Part shown: one piece after another, positions 33,242-45,799 of the stretch | Position numbering within the stretch: the first letter of the stretch is position 1 | Layout: each line of letters starts with the position of its first letter | DNA from: Hybos culiciformis | Lineage: Eukaryota > Arthropoda > Insecta > Diptera > Hybotidae | Length of the DNA stretch: 64,000 bases | Direction: 5' to 3' | NCBI GenBank assembly: GCA_964007475.1 | Contig: OZ023273.1 | Span: 49,415,525 to 49,479,524 of the forward strand | The notes under the pieces: model-generated | Told to the model about the DNA's origin: nothing | Database searches by the model: none | The model's input: only the letters and a program-made list of their open reading frames with translations | Translations under genes and position numbers: made by a program

Positions 33242-36200
33242 CAAAGAAATATATCTGTATACTAAAATCTATTGAAAGGTTTCCTTATTTTTCTTCATAA
33301 ATGAAAATAATTGAAGGTAATCTTACTTAAATGATTTTCAATAATATTATTTGAAATTTTAATTATATTAGTAGGAACTGTACACCTAACGACATAATAT
33401 GAATTTTTATTAAATAAAGTCAAACAACGCATTATTAAGATTTAAATTTGAACAATTTAGATTTAAAAGGATATTATAATAAACCCATTTGAGTTATTTA
33501 AAGACAGCCAAAAAATTAAAAAAAATAAATAACTTAGAAAAAAAATTATTGGAAGATAAGTAAAAAAAAATGTTAACAGAAATATATAACCTTTAATCAT
33601 ATTTTATTGAAACCGCAAATCCCGCAGAAGATAGCAAATAAGTTTCAGCACAATCATAGAGGTACCTATGTTCTTTATGTTTTTTTTTGTCGTTGCTTCT
33701 GGAAATACTTAATTTTGAAAGTAATACATTTTATTTAAACTAAAATTCTGTATTTGACTTCTTCGAATTATATATCAATCCATTTAAATGATATTGTGCC
33801 TCCTATTCTTGATATAATGCACTCAATTTATTAATCAAATACAATATATACCCATGAATGCATCGAAACTTTCATTTCATTTCGTTTCGACATTATAATA
33901 TCAAATATTTATGAATTCTGAGAATAAAATCAGGTTAATGTCTTCCTGCATTAGAGCTTTTCTTAAAAACATTTCTTGAACACGTAGATAAATATCCGCT
34001 GGGAATAAAACTTTTGTAAATCTTCAGCATAATTTTTTTTTTTTATTTCTAAGAACGTCCTTATAATGTTATTAATATTTGTATTTTTTTCTTAAAAAGA
34101 TTATTCTGTTGAAAAAAAGAAACGTCTAGGCAAATTATTTTTATGAGGTTTGCTTTTAATATAATGACTTTTGGTGGTCGAGCGTATAAATTAAAAATTC
34201 AATGTTAAATTGATTCATTTTAGAGAACTTTTTTTTCGTATTTTTAATCACATTTTTTGTTATTTGTTTAATTTTTATAATTTAGATTTCTTCCTACGGG
34301 TATAAATACAAAAAAAAAATGATTTAATGAATTTATAATTAGAAATAAATAATAATGTTCACGCTTTCATATTGCGGTAGGAAAAATGCGAAATAAAAAA
34401 AAATGTTGAAAAAGTGTTAATAAATGTTAACGTCATTTTGTTTTATCTATTTTTTGATAATTTTCTAGGATAGTGAGAATAATAGAGAATAATAAATACA
34501 ACTTTGAGAAAATATTTTTATTCAGGAAAACTTAAGGTCAGCCGATTGTTTGGCACAATCATCAGGTTTAAATATTTTGTTCTCATAAAATTTTTTGCAT
34601 CAAATTTATATATGAGAAAAACAAGCATCAAATATATATGTATATGTATATGAGAAAAACAAAAAAGGATCTATAGTTCTATAAATGCAACCTATCTATA
34701 TACTATAAATATAATATAAAAAAGTGACACTTTAAAAACAAAAAATTTTTTTTTTAAATTACTTTAAAAGAAAATTTTATTTCTTGAAAATTTATTGTTA
34801 AAATATTTATCGAAAAGAAAATTTTCTTTTCTCTCAATAAAGCGTGAAAAATTTGCAACAAAAAAAACCGATTTTTTATTACATTTTGATTTTGTTTTTT
34901 TTTTACTCAAAAATTAACGAAAAAAGTTATATAAGTGTGACTTCTTTGTTAAAGAAAGTCTGGGCAGAAATTTCTTTCATTAATTTTGAAGCTACTAAAT
35001 ATAGAAATGATATTTAGGAAATGATAACAAGACATTTTCATTTGATTTTGAAGTTATAATTTATATTTATTATTTATTTAGCTTTCTATTTTACACACAT
35101 TTATCGTATTCACAAAAATTAGCATTAATACTATATACTTGTCATATAAATATAAGCCTGTACTCAGCTGGAAATAAGAGACTAAAATTAATGCATTAAA
35201 CTTTGACACCGCAGCTGCATGCCTTTATTAGTTAGGGAATGTAATAACGCCAAAGTCTTGAAACATTCTAAATCGTTTAAATCTAAATGAATGCTTCTGG
35301 AATAAAATAGGTTTAGTTTATCCTTAAAGTTCGCATAAAAATGTTGAAAAAATTTTTTTTTATATTTTATGAACATTTAACGTCTCGTTTTATATATTTT
35401 TACTTCTATATTTATCATTTTAATATTTCTCGTTATAATTTCTTTCAATTCGTTTTACAAAATAGAAAAAGAAAATTTAATAAAAGGTCTCTCTAGACAT
35501 GGGTACGACTTTTTTCATTAAAAAAATTTATATAATAATAATAATGAATAATCATAATACTCTCTATAAAATAAAAATGGGAAAATTAAAAAAAAAAAAG
35601 GAGTCTTTGGTTGCCTTCTAAAAAAAACTAAGCGTAAAAGGACGTACCTATTAATTTTTTATTATTTTTAATTATTTTGACTTGCTGTCCATTCAACATA
35701 GTGGAATAAAATTATGTTTTTTTCCTTTGATAATCTTGAAATACTGCTGGCGAAATACAAATTTTAATTTAAAAAATGAGAAAAAAAAAACAGCTTAAAA
35801 TTATATTAGTGACATCGAATTAAGTTTCATTTAAATATATAACCGATATTATTTTATTTTTTTTATGATACGTGTGTCCTAGAAATTGGACGAAATTAGA
35901 GCATAATCATCAAATATTTATAAATATTAAATATTCCAAAACTGATCAGTTATAATCTTATAGAACTTGCACTAGATAAGATCTTTTTATGTAGGTAAAC
36001 TCTCTTTGCACAGGTAACTAGGTAACTAATTAAGTTTGAAACCATTAATTTATTGCATCATAATATTTAAACATCACATTTTTGTTTATCTTAATGTGGT
36101 GCACTGAAAAAGTAATAAAATCATAGTGGAAAACTTCATAAGCACAACAATTTAATTAAAAACAAAAAAAAATTTAAATTTCTTTAATTACTATATGAAA

Positions 36201-36880
36201 ATACCTTAATATTAATATAACCTCTTTATATAAATACATAGTGTGCTCTGCTTACATGTAAAAATATGTATGATACAAAAACGTTAGCTACAAGAATTTT
36301 ATAATTGAATCTCTCTTTGAAAAAGAATGGAATTTTCGTTTTATTTTCAAATGTATAATTTTTCTCTTGCTTGACATAAATATATGTAAGTAATGTGTAT
36401 GAATTCTGTCTATCTGTTCTACTGTTTTAATTTCTAGATTCTTATAAATTTCTGTGTGTAGGGAAAAAAGAACCCCGCAGTAGACAGTAGAACTTTTGGT
36501 TTAAAAGAGTCAAAAAGAAAACATTCCAATTTAAAAATATTTAGTTTGTTCTTATTCAAGTGGGTCGAAACAGGAAATGCTATAATAAAATGAATACCCA
36601 GCTTCCTTAGGCTAAACTATATTTATTATATTCTTTCTGAAACGTTTCTATAAATAGGATTTTGATACAGGTATTTTGTTCAAAAATAATACCAAAACTA
36701 TTCTATTTAAATTTTTTTTTGATAATATTTACTTTAAAAATGCTTACCATTTAGTATACCTTAAAAATAAATATTAATTAAATTTTCATTTTCTTTTCTT
36801 TATATCTCATTTAAGCTTAGTTTTTCCAAAATATTCTTCACAACGCAGTAATAAAACAAAATTATATTCTTGTTACTCTT
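33242..36880. other. AT-rich intronic DNA without recognisable genes
   Basis: No domain-bearing ORF, tRNA or TIR pair was identified. The 62-codon reverse ORF near 35188 has no recognisable features. Confidence 0.55.
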
Positions 36881-37202
36881 CACACAAAAAGAAAACTCAG
36901 TATTTCGAACCAAAAATGTAGATTAAAACAACAAATATTTTTTTAGTATAGCGCCAACAGAAATATTTGTTCTAAAGATAAATTATTTATGTTAAAATCG
37001 CTTTCAAAATATTGTGTTAATGTAATAAAATATTTCGTTATGATAGAAAAAAACTTTTGTCAGATTAACGATTATTATAGTGTTAAATTGACGAATAATT
37101 TGTATCTTTACAAAAACAAAGTTTGTTATACCCCAAAACCAAAAACCTTTCAAATTCATCAGCAAAAACACCGCAAATGCAAAAAAAAAATTTACTAGAC
37201 TA

Positions 37203-37401
37203 AATTTTTTTTTTATTTATTTAATTTTTTATTTATTTATTTTTATTTATTTATTTTTTTTTTTTATTAATTTTTTTTTTTTTTTTTTATTTTTTTTTTC
37301 ATTTTTTTTTTTTTTTTCATTTTTTTTTTAATTTTTTTTTTTTTTTTTTTTTAATTTTTTTTTAATTATTTTTTATTATTATTTTTTTTTTACAAATTTT
37401 A

Positions 37402-37432
<31 letters not shown>

Positions 37433-37515
37433 TTTATTTTATTTAATTTTTTTTATTTATTTATTTTTCTTATTTTTTTATTTATTTTTGAAATTTTTTT
37501 TATTTAATAATTTTT
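37203..37515. repeat. T-rich low-complexity tract, about 310 bp
   Basis: Almost uninterrupted T with scattered A. On the minus strand it follows the tRNA-like module directly, like an expanded poly-A or A-rich tail. The corresponding A-rich tract of the 61124 copy is at about 61440-61680. Confidence 0.85.
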
Positions 37516-37518
37516 TCA

Positions 37519-37588
37519 TGCCCGCTTGTAGCTTCGAACCACGTCCTAAACATTGCAATCCACGAACTCTGCCACTGAGCTATGAACT
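37519..37588 (-). other. tRNA-like sequence (A box and B box)
   Basis: Minus strand: agttcatagctcagtggcag and agttc (a near-perfect tRNA A box), gtggattgcaatgtttagg, then acgtggttcgaagctacaag with a slightly mutated B box. The upstream T-rich motif atattttccattttacaca is present. It is nearly identical to the copy at 61371-61440. There is no convincing acceptor stem, so it is annotated as a tRNA-derived promoter-like module and not as a tRNA gene. Confidence 0.7.
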
Positions 37589-38773
37589 ACATTTACGGCA
37601 ATGTGTAAAATGGAAAATATTAGTTCGCACAGAATATATTTTGTACGTTAAAAAAATATTTTGTTTTACCAAAAAAAATTCTGTTAATATGATACAAGTA
37701 TTTGTTACTTTAAGAGTTTTGAAATAAATCCTTTTGTTGTTATAATTAAAAATGTTGTTAAAAAAAACCAAATTCTAGTTTTGTTACAAGAATGAAATTT
37801 TTTATCTAATCCACATAATATTGAATTTTTTTTTGTTAAAAGTCAAAACTTATTTATTGAATTAACGATCATATTTGTTAATTTTAGAAATTTTAATTTT
37901 TGTTAATACAAAGAAGCTTTCTTTAACGTTAACAATTTCTATCCACTTAAAATAACAAATATTGTGTTCCTCTTACAAATTTTTTATTAAAATTAAAGAT
38001 TGAATTTTGTTAAATGGCAACAGAAATATTTTTGTTAGAAATACTGAGTTTTTTTTTTGTGTGTTTGTATCAAAGGATTGTTTGTATTAAATCAGAAAAT
38101 TAAACAAGAAATAAAAATAAAAAAAAAAAAGATATTATAATTTTATAATGTTTTTCATGTTATGTGAAAAATTCATCACTTTAATATTGTTATCAAGTTG
38201 TTCAAATATTCTCCTTAATGTTTTCTGACATATAAATTCATATATCGCAGTTATTATATATATAAACTTAAGATTCTGTATAGATAAATGAATCTAAGAG
38301 AAAAATTATATGTATATACAAATACATACATACATAATGTGTTTTTTATTTTATTTTTCTCACTTCAATATTATTCCATGAATTTTATTTACCCCTTCCA
38401 TTGAATGGAATCGAATAAGAATCTTTTTTTTTTTTACATAACACCTTAATGCTTAATCCAATGGAGGATATCAGTTTCTATATGTGGTTAGTTGCCTTTG
38501 CTTTGGTTGTTGAAAATATCATCAATAAGGGATTATAAAAAAAAAATTATTTTTGATCAATTTTTTTTTTTAATTTTTTTTCATACCTTACCAGTTTAAT
38601 TATATAGGTGTTTAACCTATCGATAAAGTTGGAAACATGTAGAATTCCGAAGTATCGTAGACAAAATATTTTTTTTTACATGTTTAATTAGATGCCTAAT
38701 AGGTTCAATATTTACTTATATATACTTATATATACATCCATATACATTATAAATATATTTAATGCGCAGGGCT

Positions 38774-38930
38774 TCGGTAAGTTGTATTTACATTCGCAAA
38801 TTCTGCTCGGTAAATGGTCCATTACATGCATCAATACACATGCAATTATAGAGGAATGTAAATTGTATTTACATTTCCCTGTGATGTAAATTGTATTTAC
38901 ATTGCTCTTTATTGTATTTACATTCTTCAT
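38774..38930. repeat. Clustered short palindromes, ttgtatttacat family
   Basis: Four occurrences of ttgtatttacat within 160 bp. Two are full 18-bp palindrome-like units (atgtaaattgtatttacat). The function is unknown. Confidence 0.6.
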
Positions 38931-39623
38931 TTTGAACTGCGTAATACTATAAACAAAAATAATATCATTCACACTCACAATATTTCAATACAGACAAATA
39001 CAAAAAAAAAAAAAAATTGCAAATGTATACCTCTCACATGCATCATATCAATGTCAAACAAAGCTTAGTTTATAATGCTAAAAATCTATATTTTCCCTCT
39101 GAGCTAATCTATATTTTCCCTCTGAGCAAACAAAAAAAAAAAAAAGAACCAATAAAAAAATACGCGGCTATTTTTTTTTTTTATAAAAAGCGGCCAGTCG
39201 ATCAGTCGATGAATTTTCTTAACATGTGTTTCAATCTACTATTTTTAAAGGATCTTCGAACCTCTACTACTAAATTTTTAAACGGGTGTGGTTGGATTTT
39301 AGTACAAAAATTTAAACCGCACTTCAAAAATTGCACTTATTTTTTTTTATTCAAGAAAACAAAATGAATAAAAATAGAACAATGGTAACCCTGAAAATAT
39401 CTTTGTTGTCATTATAAAGTCTGCTGTCAACTGTCAAATGTCAAGTAAGAATTTTTTTTCTTTTATCAACAAACGAGGAAAATGGCAGCAACAAGGAGAT
39501 TATTTATTGTAAATATAAATTATAATTATATAATTATTATTTGATTTTATTTTTAATTATAAAAAAAAATAATTATAAAATTATTATTATTTTTTTTAAT
39601 AATTAAAAATAAAATTAAATAAA

Positions 39624-39788
39624 ATTTAAGAAGACCATTAGTTCCTAAAATAATAAAAAAAAAAATTAGTAATTTTTCTAAAAAAAAATTATTCGATTTT
39701 TTTTTTTGCAAAAAAGAAAATGAATAATTTTTTTTGGAAAAATTACTAATTTTTTTTTAATATTTTAGGAATTAGCTGATCTTAAATC
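39624..39788. mobile_element. Hairpin MITE, about 165 bp
   Basis: Two arms of about 65 bp are inverted copies. The left arm includes attagttcctaaaataa and aattagtaatttttc; the right arm includes gaaaaattactaattt and ttttaggaattag. The loop is only about 25 bp. It has no coding potential. Confidence 0.75.
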
Positions 39789-39936
39789 ATCCGGTTTGAA
39801 ATCATTTCGAGAAATAAATTTACTTCCGTATTAATTAAATTTTATTTCCTTGCTTCATTTTGAACTTTTTTGTTTATTTTTTTCATTGTAAATGTATTGT
39901 TTTCAACTCCCTCTCCCATGCACATTAAAGCAGTAT

Positions 39937-40114
39937 ACAATACATGTTAATCAAATTTGTTATACAGCTCGTTGTGTATAAACACAAACACATAGACACT
40001 CGTCAATATTATATCACTCGACCTTCGGTCTCGTGATATAAACATGACTCGTGTCTATTTGTTTGTGTGTATACACAACTCGCAAGAATAACAAATTTTC
40101 TTAACATGTATTGT
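39937..40114. mobile_element. Hairpin element, about 178 bp, near-full-length palindrome
   Basis: The outer ends acaatacatgttaa and ttaacatgtattgt are exact inverse copies. Inside, aaatttgttat pairs with ataacaaattt, gttgtgtat with atacacaac, and agacactcg with cgagtcatg-type sequence. A small central hairpin (cgaccttcggtc) caps it. The sequence ttcttaacatgtgtttcaat at about 39219 matches its right flank and may be a stray end. Confidence 0.75.
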
Positions 40115-42361
40115 AATCTAGTATTACGTATTAGTATTTAATTAATTTTAACTTATTAAATTTACATAATTTTGATTAAAATAATTATTCTGATAATAAA
40201 CATGTATATTTTCTTGTGGTTACGTTATCAATAATATCGTACTGGCATATAATTTTTCCTTTACATTATTCAATCGTACAAAATAAAACAAAATTATTTT
40301 CTTGATATTGAAATTAGCGCATATCAAATCAGATATAAAAGCATTAATTTCGAACTCTTAATTAAGTTGAAAAAAAAAAAGTTGCAATTACATACTTAGT
40401 TACTGATTTGATATACTGACTATCAACATTAGCTATTGATTTATCTAACTTGGGTGATTTTAGTTAATACATTGTTACCATCATCTTGTTTATTAAAATT
40501 AAAATTTTTAATTAATTATCTTATTTACATAACATACCCGATTTGCTTTGTATAATACTGTAAGCTTTGTATAATACTGTAATTAAAATGTAAAAAAAAA
40601 ATAACCTATGGTTATACCTATAACAATACATAGGTACATGTATCGTAAATAATGTTATGTTTTTAAGGTATGAATATATATTTTCAGCATAACCAATTTT
40701 AGTTTTAATCACAATAAATTTAGTTAAAGAAAGTTAATATTATTATTATTAATATTTTGCAGACATCTAAAATTATCACTCTTCACATATTAGTTAAATA
40801 TTAAATTCTTATGTTAAATGTGAATATACATTAATGGGTGCTATATTACCTGTATAAAAAAGGCCAAATTTTTATTAAATTCTAAATCGTTTTACCAAAA
40901 CAAAATCATTATAAATCATTTCTATCAAGCATCTAAATTTTTAATTTATTTATAGAAATATTTCAAGCTTCATCAGAAATAAAATATTGTTATATAAAAC
41001 ATATCGAAAATTGAATTTAAATCAACTAAATATTTGAAGAATATAAAAATATAATTCAAATCAAATTAAAAACAAAAACTTACTTTGAGGTCTCACAAGT
41101 CAAAATATCCAAATACGTCTCTTTGAACATTCAGCGACGACATATTCGTAACTTTTACAATTTTTTTTATTATTCTTATAACAAAATAATGAGATATTTT
41201 TTCAAGACTTTATAGGTATGTGCTGTTTTTTTATGTTTTTGTTTTAAAAAACGAAAAAGAAAAACCATAAATAATTAATTAAAATATTATATGAAATTTT
41301 TGACATTTGAAAAACTTATTTTTAAAAATAAAAAACGGTAATTTTTTTTGTATGCCAAAAGAATTTTAGCAATTAAAAATGTATAGTGAATGGTTTTTAT
41401 AGGTTTTTGTACATTTTATTGATTAATAACTCAGTACTAAATAACTCTTCATAATGCGCAACCAATACTTCCCAACTAAATTAATAGAGCTGTCACTCTA
41501 AGCATTGCAAAGTCTCATCAAAATAGGTGATGTTCATATTATATTATTTCTTAGAATTGACAAATTAACTATCTGTATCTCCCATTATTATTTATTACCA
41601 TCAGAAATATTTACCTCACTTGAGGCTAATTTATAGTTTTTTAAAGAACCATAAAACAAAGAAAATATAGATATGAAAATTGAAAGTCTTTGGAAATAAT
41701 GGAAACAGGGGGTAATTTTCTTGTTCGTAAAAATTTAATATATTATGTTAAATATTGTATTGTATTATGGAAATACATATACAACTAAATACTATATATA
41801 ATACTGTGTTGCACATGTTTGAAAAAATTTAATATGTATAATCAAAACACAACTGTTGCCTTTATGATTAATAAAATGTTTTGATTCTTTATTAAACATA
41901 GAAGAGTGTGCAATTATTTTCATAGGCTGCATAAGAAATATTTTAAATTAATATTTTAATAAAGTGGTTTTATTTGGTAATTAGAATCTGCTTATGAAAT
42001 AAGAACATAAAAAAAAATATATAATTAAAATGGCACCAATTAAGTGTACAAAATTTTTTAAATTTCCGGAAGGAAATAGTTCATATACATATTTTCTAGT
42101 TTTTTCTTTCATTTGCATATAAAACAAAATAGTCCACAAAGGATATAATATTAAGCGTCTAACACTGACTATTTAAATTATACGAGTGATGCATGATGGT
42201 AAATAATGTTTTTAAGGGGTGATTTTTCTGGGAAATGTTTCAAATATTGAACTTAATAGCTATATGAAAAGTTGAATTGAAGGAGTGAAAAAAGTAATCA
42301 AAATCTTGTAGAATGAGAATGGAGCAAATGTGAATTATAGCTTAGCTGTTGTCAGAATAAT
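40115..42361. other. AT-rich intronic DNA without recognisable genes
   Basis: There is a 19-20-bp tandem duplication (gctttgtataatactgtaa, twice) at about 40545-40582. Otherwise I saw only AT-rich sequence and no supported gene. Confidence 0.55.
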
Positions 42362-42932
42362 CAGTGCCGGATCCAGCAAGTGCAGGACCCGATTGAATTT
42401 TTTCCGCGGAGCCCATTAAGCTTTAAATTTTAATTTAAAATCAGGAAATAAAACACTTTAATATATTTTAATATTTTAACTTTTTAAGTAATTTGAAATA
42501 AATATTAAAAAAATAAACAGGTAAAGAAATATAATATATTTATATTTTACATGTTGAGAATTTTTTTTTTTTTTTTGCTGTTCACTTAATTTTTTTGTAA
42601 TAGTAGTGCTGTTCAGCGCGAACTTTTTTTATATGAAAAAAATATTTTTCTTATTTTTAGATCACAATTTTTTTTAAATAATTTAGTCTTCTTCACTGTT
42701 TATATGAATTAATATTTTTCTATAAAAACAACACTTGTTATTTATTTAAAAAAAAGTTATGTTTTCTTAATATTTAAATTTTAATTATAAGTTAAAGATT
42801 TATTTTTGTAACCCTTACCATTTTTACATATGTGTACTTAAAACTTCCATTACAGATAATAAATTCAGAAGCGCAGTCAAGCACGTGGCCCGATTGGGAG
42901 CAATCGCTCCAATCGCCCCAAATTCGGCATTG
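42362..42932. mobile_element. hAT-like non-autonomous element
   Basis: The left end is cagtgccggatccagc. The right end in reverse complement is caatgccgaatttggg, giving hAT-style CA(G/A)TG-type inverted ends. gaataat lies at or next to both ends and may be a decayed target duplication, although the frame of the 8-bp repeat is not clean. The interior has acccgattg near the left and cccgattgggagcaatcgct near the right. No transposase fragment was recognised. Confidence 0.55.
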
Positions 42933-45131
42933 AATAATGTTATCACAGTAAACTTATTAAACAAAATATTTTTATGATATATTCACATCAAAATAGTTCG
43001 CAAGAAGTAATAATTTTAAGTATAACATATACAAATCCTCGCTGTAAGTTGACATCGTACAATAACCCTGAAAATTAAAAAAAAACATCACATTAGATTT
43101 GACTTTATCCCTTCTACAATTGATATTAATTATGTGTTAATTGTCTTGATGTAATAGTAATTTTTTATTTTTATGTAAAAAAAAACATTTTCTTCTACAA
43201 CATTCTTTTCTATATTTATAAAAAAATTTAGTATGTACTTAGTTCTTTTGTAATTTTCGCCCATCTTTATTTAAAGAACTCACAAAGCAAAACCAAAACA
43301 ACATTTATTAAGAATTTTTTTTTTTTTTCATTTAAAAAGATATAAATTTTCTATTCTTATAAGAGGCTGAAGAAAAAAACTGTTGAATAAAATGACATTA
43401 TTTAGAAAAACACTTTACCATCTACTCTATAATACAATGACACAAATTAGGGTAAGCATTTCACTTAATACCTTTTGAAAAAGTTTTTATTATATAGTGA
43501 CATACTATACGCTTAAACAATATTATTGTTTTATTAAAATTAGATAAATCTTTGAAAAATTTACTGATACTTCTTACTTAATTTTTGAGTCTATATTTTA
43601 ATTATTTTACAAAAAAGAGATAATGCAAAAATGGTAGATCTCTTTTGAGTACAAGCAATTGTTACGTAATGTATTATGACGTTTAAGAGTTTATTTGCCA
43701 CTTCACTGAAGTATATTTTGCTGTTTATTTTTTCTTTAACCCAATAAAATTTGCTTCATACATTAAAAAGTTAAGAAAACTAGAGATACACTTGCAACTT
43801 GTTAATATTTGTATTCTTATATACACCCGGGAGTCTCAAGGCCTTTTAAATATTTTTCATACAAAATAAATTAAATTATATAAAAAACTTATTATTCTTT
43901 AAAACCAATTTAAACATTTAGCAAAATATAATATTATGTACATACTCGTACCCTAAAAATAATTTTCATTGTTGCTTTCACAAAAACCAAGAACTTTATA
44001 CTTCTGTTGACCTAAAAAAAATTAAAGTGGACTGATTTAAAAAGCATAAGTTACAAAAAAGAACATTAAAACATTCATAATTTATACTAAATTTTTTCAC
44101 AGAAACAAAATAACACCAATTGTGGTAAAATAACTGAAAGAATTTTTTTGTGCTTTTTAAAATATTATGCTTTTGATTTTATAAAGGACTATTTTCTGAA
44201 ATGAAAAAATAATTATATGCAAAAATAGAATATATATAAAGCGACTATTAAGTTTGATTTGGAACACATATAGTTAAATTAAAATTGATACTACAAACTT
44301 GTAATTTAAATTGATTTTGAAAGTGATGCATAATTCTAATGTATTTTTAAATTTATTTATTGAACAAAATTAAGCCTACACCATTTAAAAAAACAAATTA
44401 CAATAAATCGTTGATGTCTCTGATTCGTACTTTTGTCAATGTTTATTATAAAAAAAAAGTTCTATATAAATCATTTTGATAATATAAAGCGCTGAAAACC
44501 ACAAAACTTTTTTGACTTGAGTTTAGTTTAATAAGTTTATGAGTAACGAGTACGTCAATTAACATAACTCTTGTAAGTGCTCTTATTCTTTCAGTTCTAA
44601 TTTCTTTGTCATAAATTCTAAGAAACTGTTGGACCATCACCGAAATAAATATCAACATCAAGAAATAAAAAACAAAATCTCGTAAAGATGAAAATCATCA
44701 CAAATACATTTTGCATGAAAATACCTACTGAAAAATTTAAAACAGATTTGTAAAAAGGGATTAAAGTAAATTTTCATTCAATGCAATCGACTTTTTTCGT
44801 TTAAGTTTTTTTTTTTTTTTGGTTTTAATCCAATTTGATAGCCAATCAATCTTTAAGTCTTCTATATGAATTTTCATGTAGTTTCGTACATTTGTTATGA
44901 TTTTTATACCTACGAGATGCTTTGAATGTATTATTTTTTTTTTGTACGCAATTTGAAATTTATGTCGGTGGTGGTTGGACCCATGTTTTAATTTATGTTC
45001 TAAAAAAATATCATCGCAAATATTTGGGTGTGATAAATAACTTTTTTTATATTTCAATCATTGGATTCATTCATTCTATAGCATATCATTATGAAAAAAT
45101 AAACAGTGTAATATGTTCTGTTCTTTTAACA
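42933..45131. other. AT-rich intronic DNA without recognisable genes
   Basis: The reverse ORFs at 44446 and 44761 are Lys/Ile-rich with no recognisable domains. No repeat structure was identified. Confidence 0.5.
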
Positions 45132-45139
45132 GATGTAAG
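45132..45139. repeat. hAT target-site duplication, left copy
   Basis: gatgtaag directly precedes the hAT terminus and is matched at seven of eight positions by gttgtaag at 50391-50398. Confidence 0.75.
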
Positions 45140-45203
45140 CAGTGTTGATATTCGAAATTTTTAACAACCGGTACGCTTAAAAAAAATATTATTCAATATT
45201 TAT

Positions 45204-45503
45204 TTATACATATAAAAAATATTTATTTACATAAGAAAAAAATTTAATTAAATAATGTCCAAATAAAGTTTTGGTTTTAGCACGACCCAATTGGAACAGA
45301 ATTTTTAACCCGTTTGTCACTTGCCAGATGATGCCCTTGTCGCAACCATAATTTAACATGTGGTACAGTTCATCCATTGATTTGCCCATTAAATTTATTG
45401 TCATTAAATGAGTGGTACTTTCAATTAATAAAGAATTTCTCTTATCATAAATAATATTATTCGTTAAGCTGAATCCTCTTTCAGCTTCGACGGAATTAAC
45501 AGC
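45204..45503 (-). pseudogene. hAT transposase C-terminal fragment, left of the Copia insertion
   Basis: Read leftward from the Copia junction, the frame gives SVEAERGFSLTNNIIYDKRN, then a region with THLMTINLMGKSMDEL. This is the hAT dimerisation-domain pattern (S...ER.FS..N.I..R..L......L..I...G). The frame is open through to a stop at 45204. Just across the Copia element, the same frame continues in 50074 upward with GKRILNVIA. Only the distal transposase is present; catalytic residues and the DNA-binding domain are missing. Confidence 0.8.
45499..45503. repeat. Copia 5-bp target-site duplication, left copy
   Basis: acagc directly before the 5' LTR, repeated exactly at 50069-50073. Confidence 0.9.
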
Positions 45504-45686
45504 TATTAGAAATGGAATTTATAATGAATTAAAATTGAAATACTAATGTTAGATTCTTTTTGTTCTTAATTTATACCTCTTAAATTAAAACCTATAAATG
45601 TAAAATTATCATTGAATTTATTATCAGTTATTAAAATTATATTGAACTAAAAAAAGGAACACCTGCACTTTTTATTACTGCTAACA
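45504..45686 (+). repeat. Copia 5' LTR
   Basis: 183 bp, starting tattagaaatgg and ending actgctaaca. It matches 49886-50068 throughout by direct reading. It should hold the promoter and polyadenylation signals, but I could not single out a TATA box in sequence this AT-rich. Confidence 0.95.
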
Positions 45687-45688
45687 AA

Positions 45689-45702
45689 GGTTATGGGCCC
45701 AG
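45689..45702 (+). promoter_or_regulatory. Primer binding site, initiator-Met tRNA type
   Basis: ggttatgggcccag lies two bases after the 5' LTR. This is the sequence used by insect copia, complementary to an internal part of initiator methionine tRNA (a half-tRNA primer). Confidence 0.85.
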
Positions 45703-45799
45703 TATAAAAAGTAAAAAAAAAAATAAAAATCCGTTTTTTTTTTTTTTTGATAGTACGAAAGAAATTTTTTTTAAGTATAAAATAAAATTTTGAACCGAG

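Larger units (their letters stand above)
36881..38063 (-). mobile_element. TIR element with reverse tRNA-like core and long T tract
   Basis: The left end cacacaaaaagaaaactcag, continuing tattt, is matched by the right end aaatactgagttttttttttgtgtg, a TIR of about 25 bp. A tRNA-like segment lies on the minus strand at about 37519-37588, followed on that strand by a long A-rich stretch. A conserved block containing accaaaaacctttcaaattc and agcaaaaacaccgcaaatgc (about 37138-37180) is found in reverse complement in the 61124-61880 element, so these are two copies of one family in opposite orientation. No transposase ORF is present. Confidence 0.75.

Noticed and set aside
44761..45164. Overlapping ORFs of 80-98 codons on both strands
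   Set aside because: Lys/Ile/Phe-rich, no domain and AT-driven composition; I see no sign of selection on codons.
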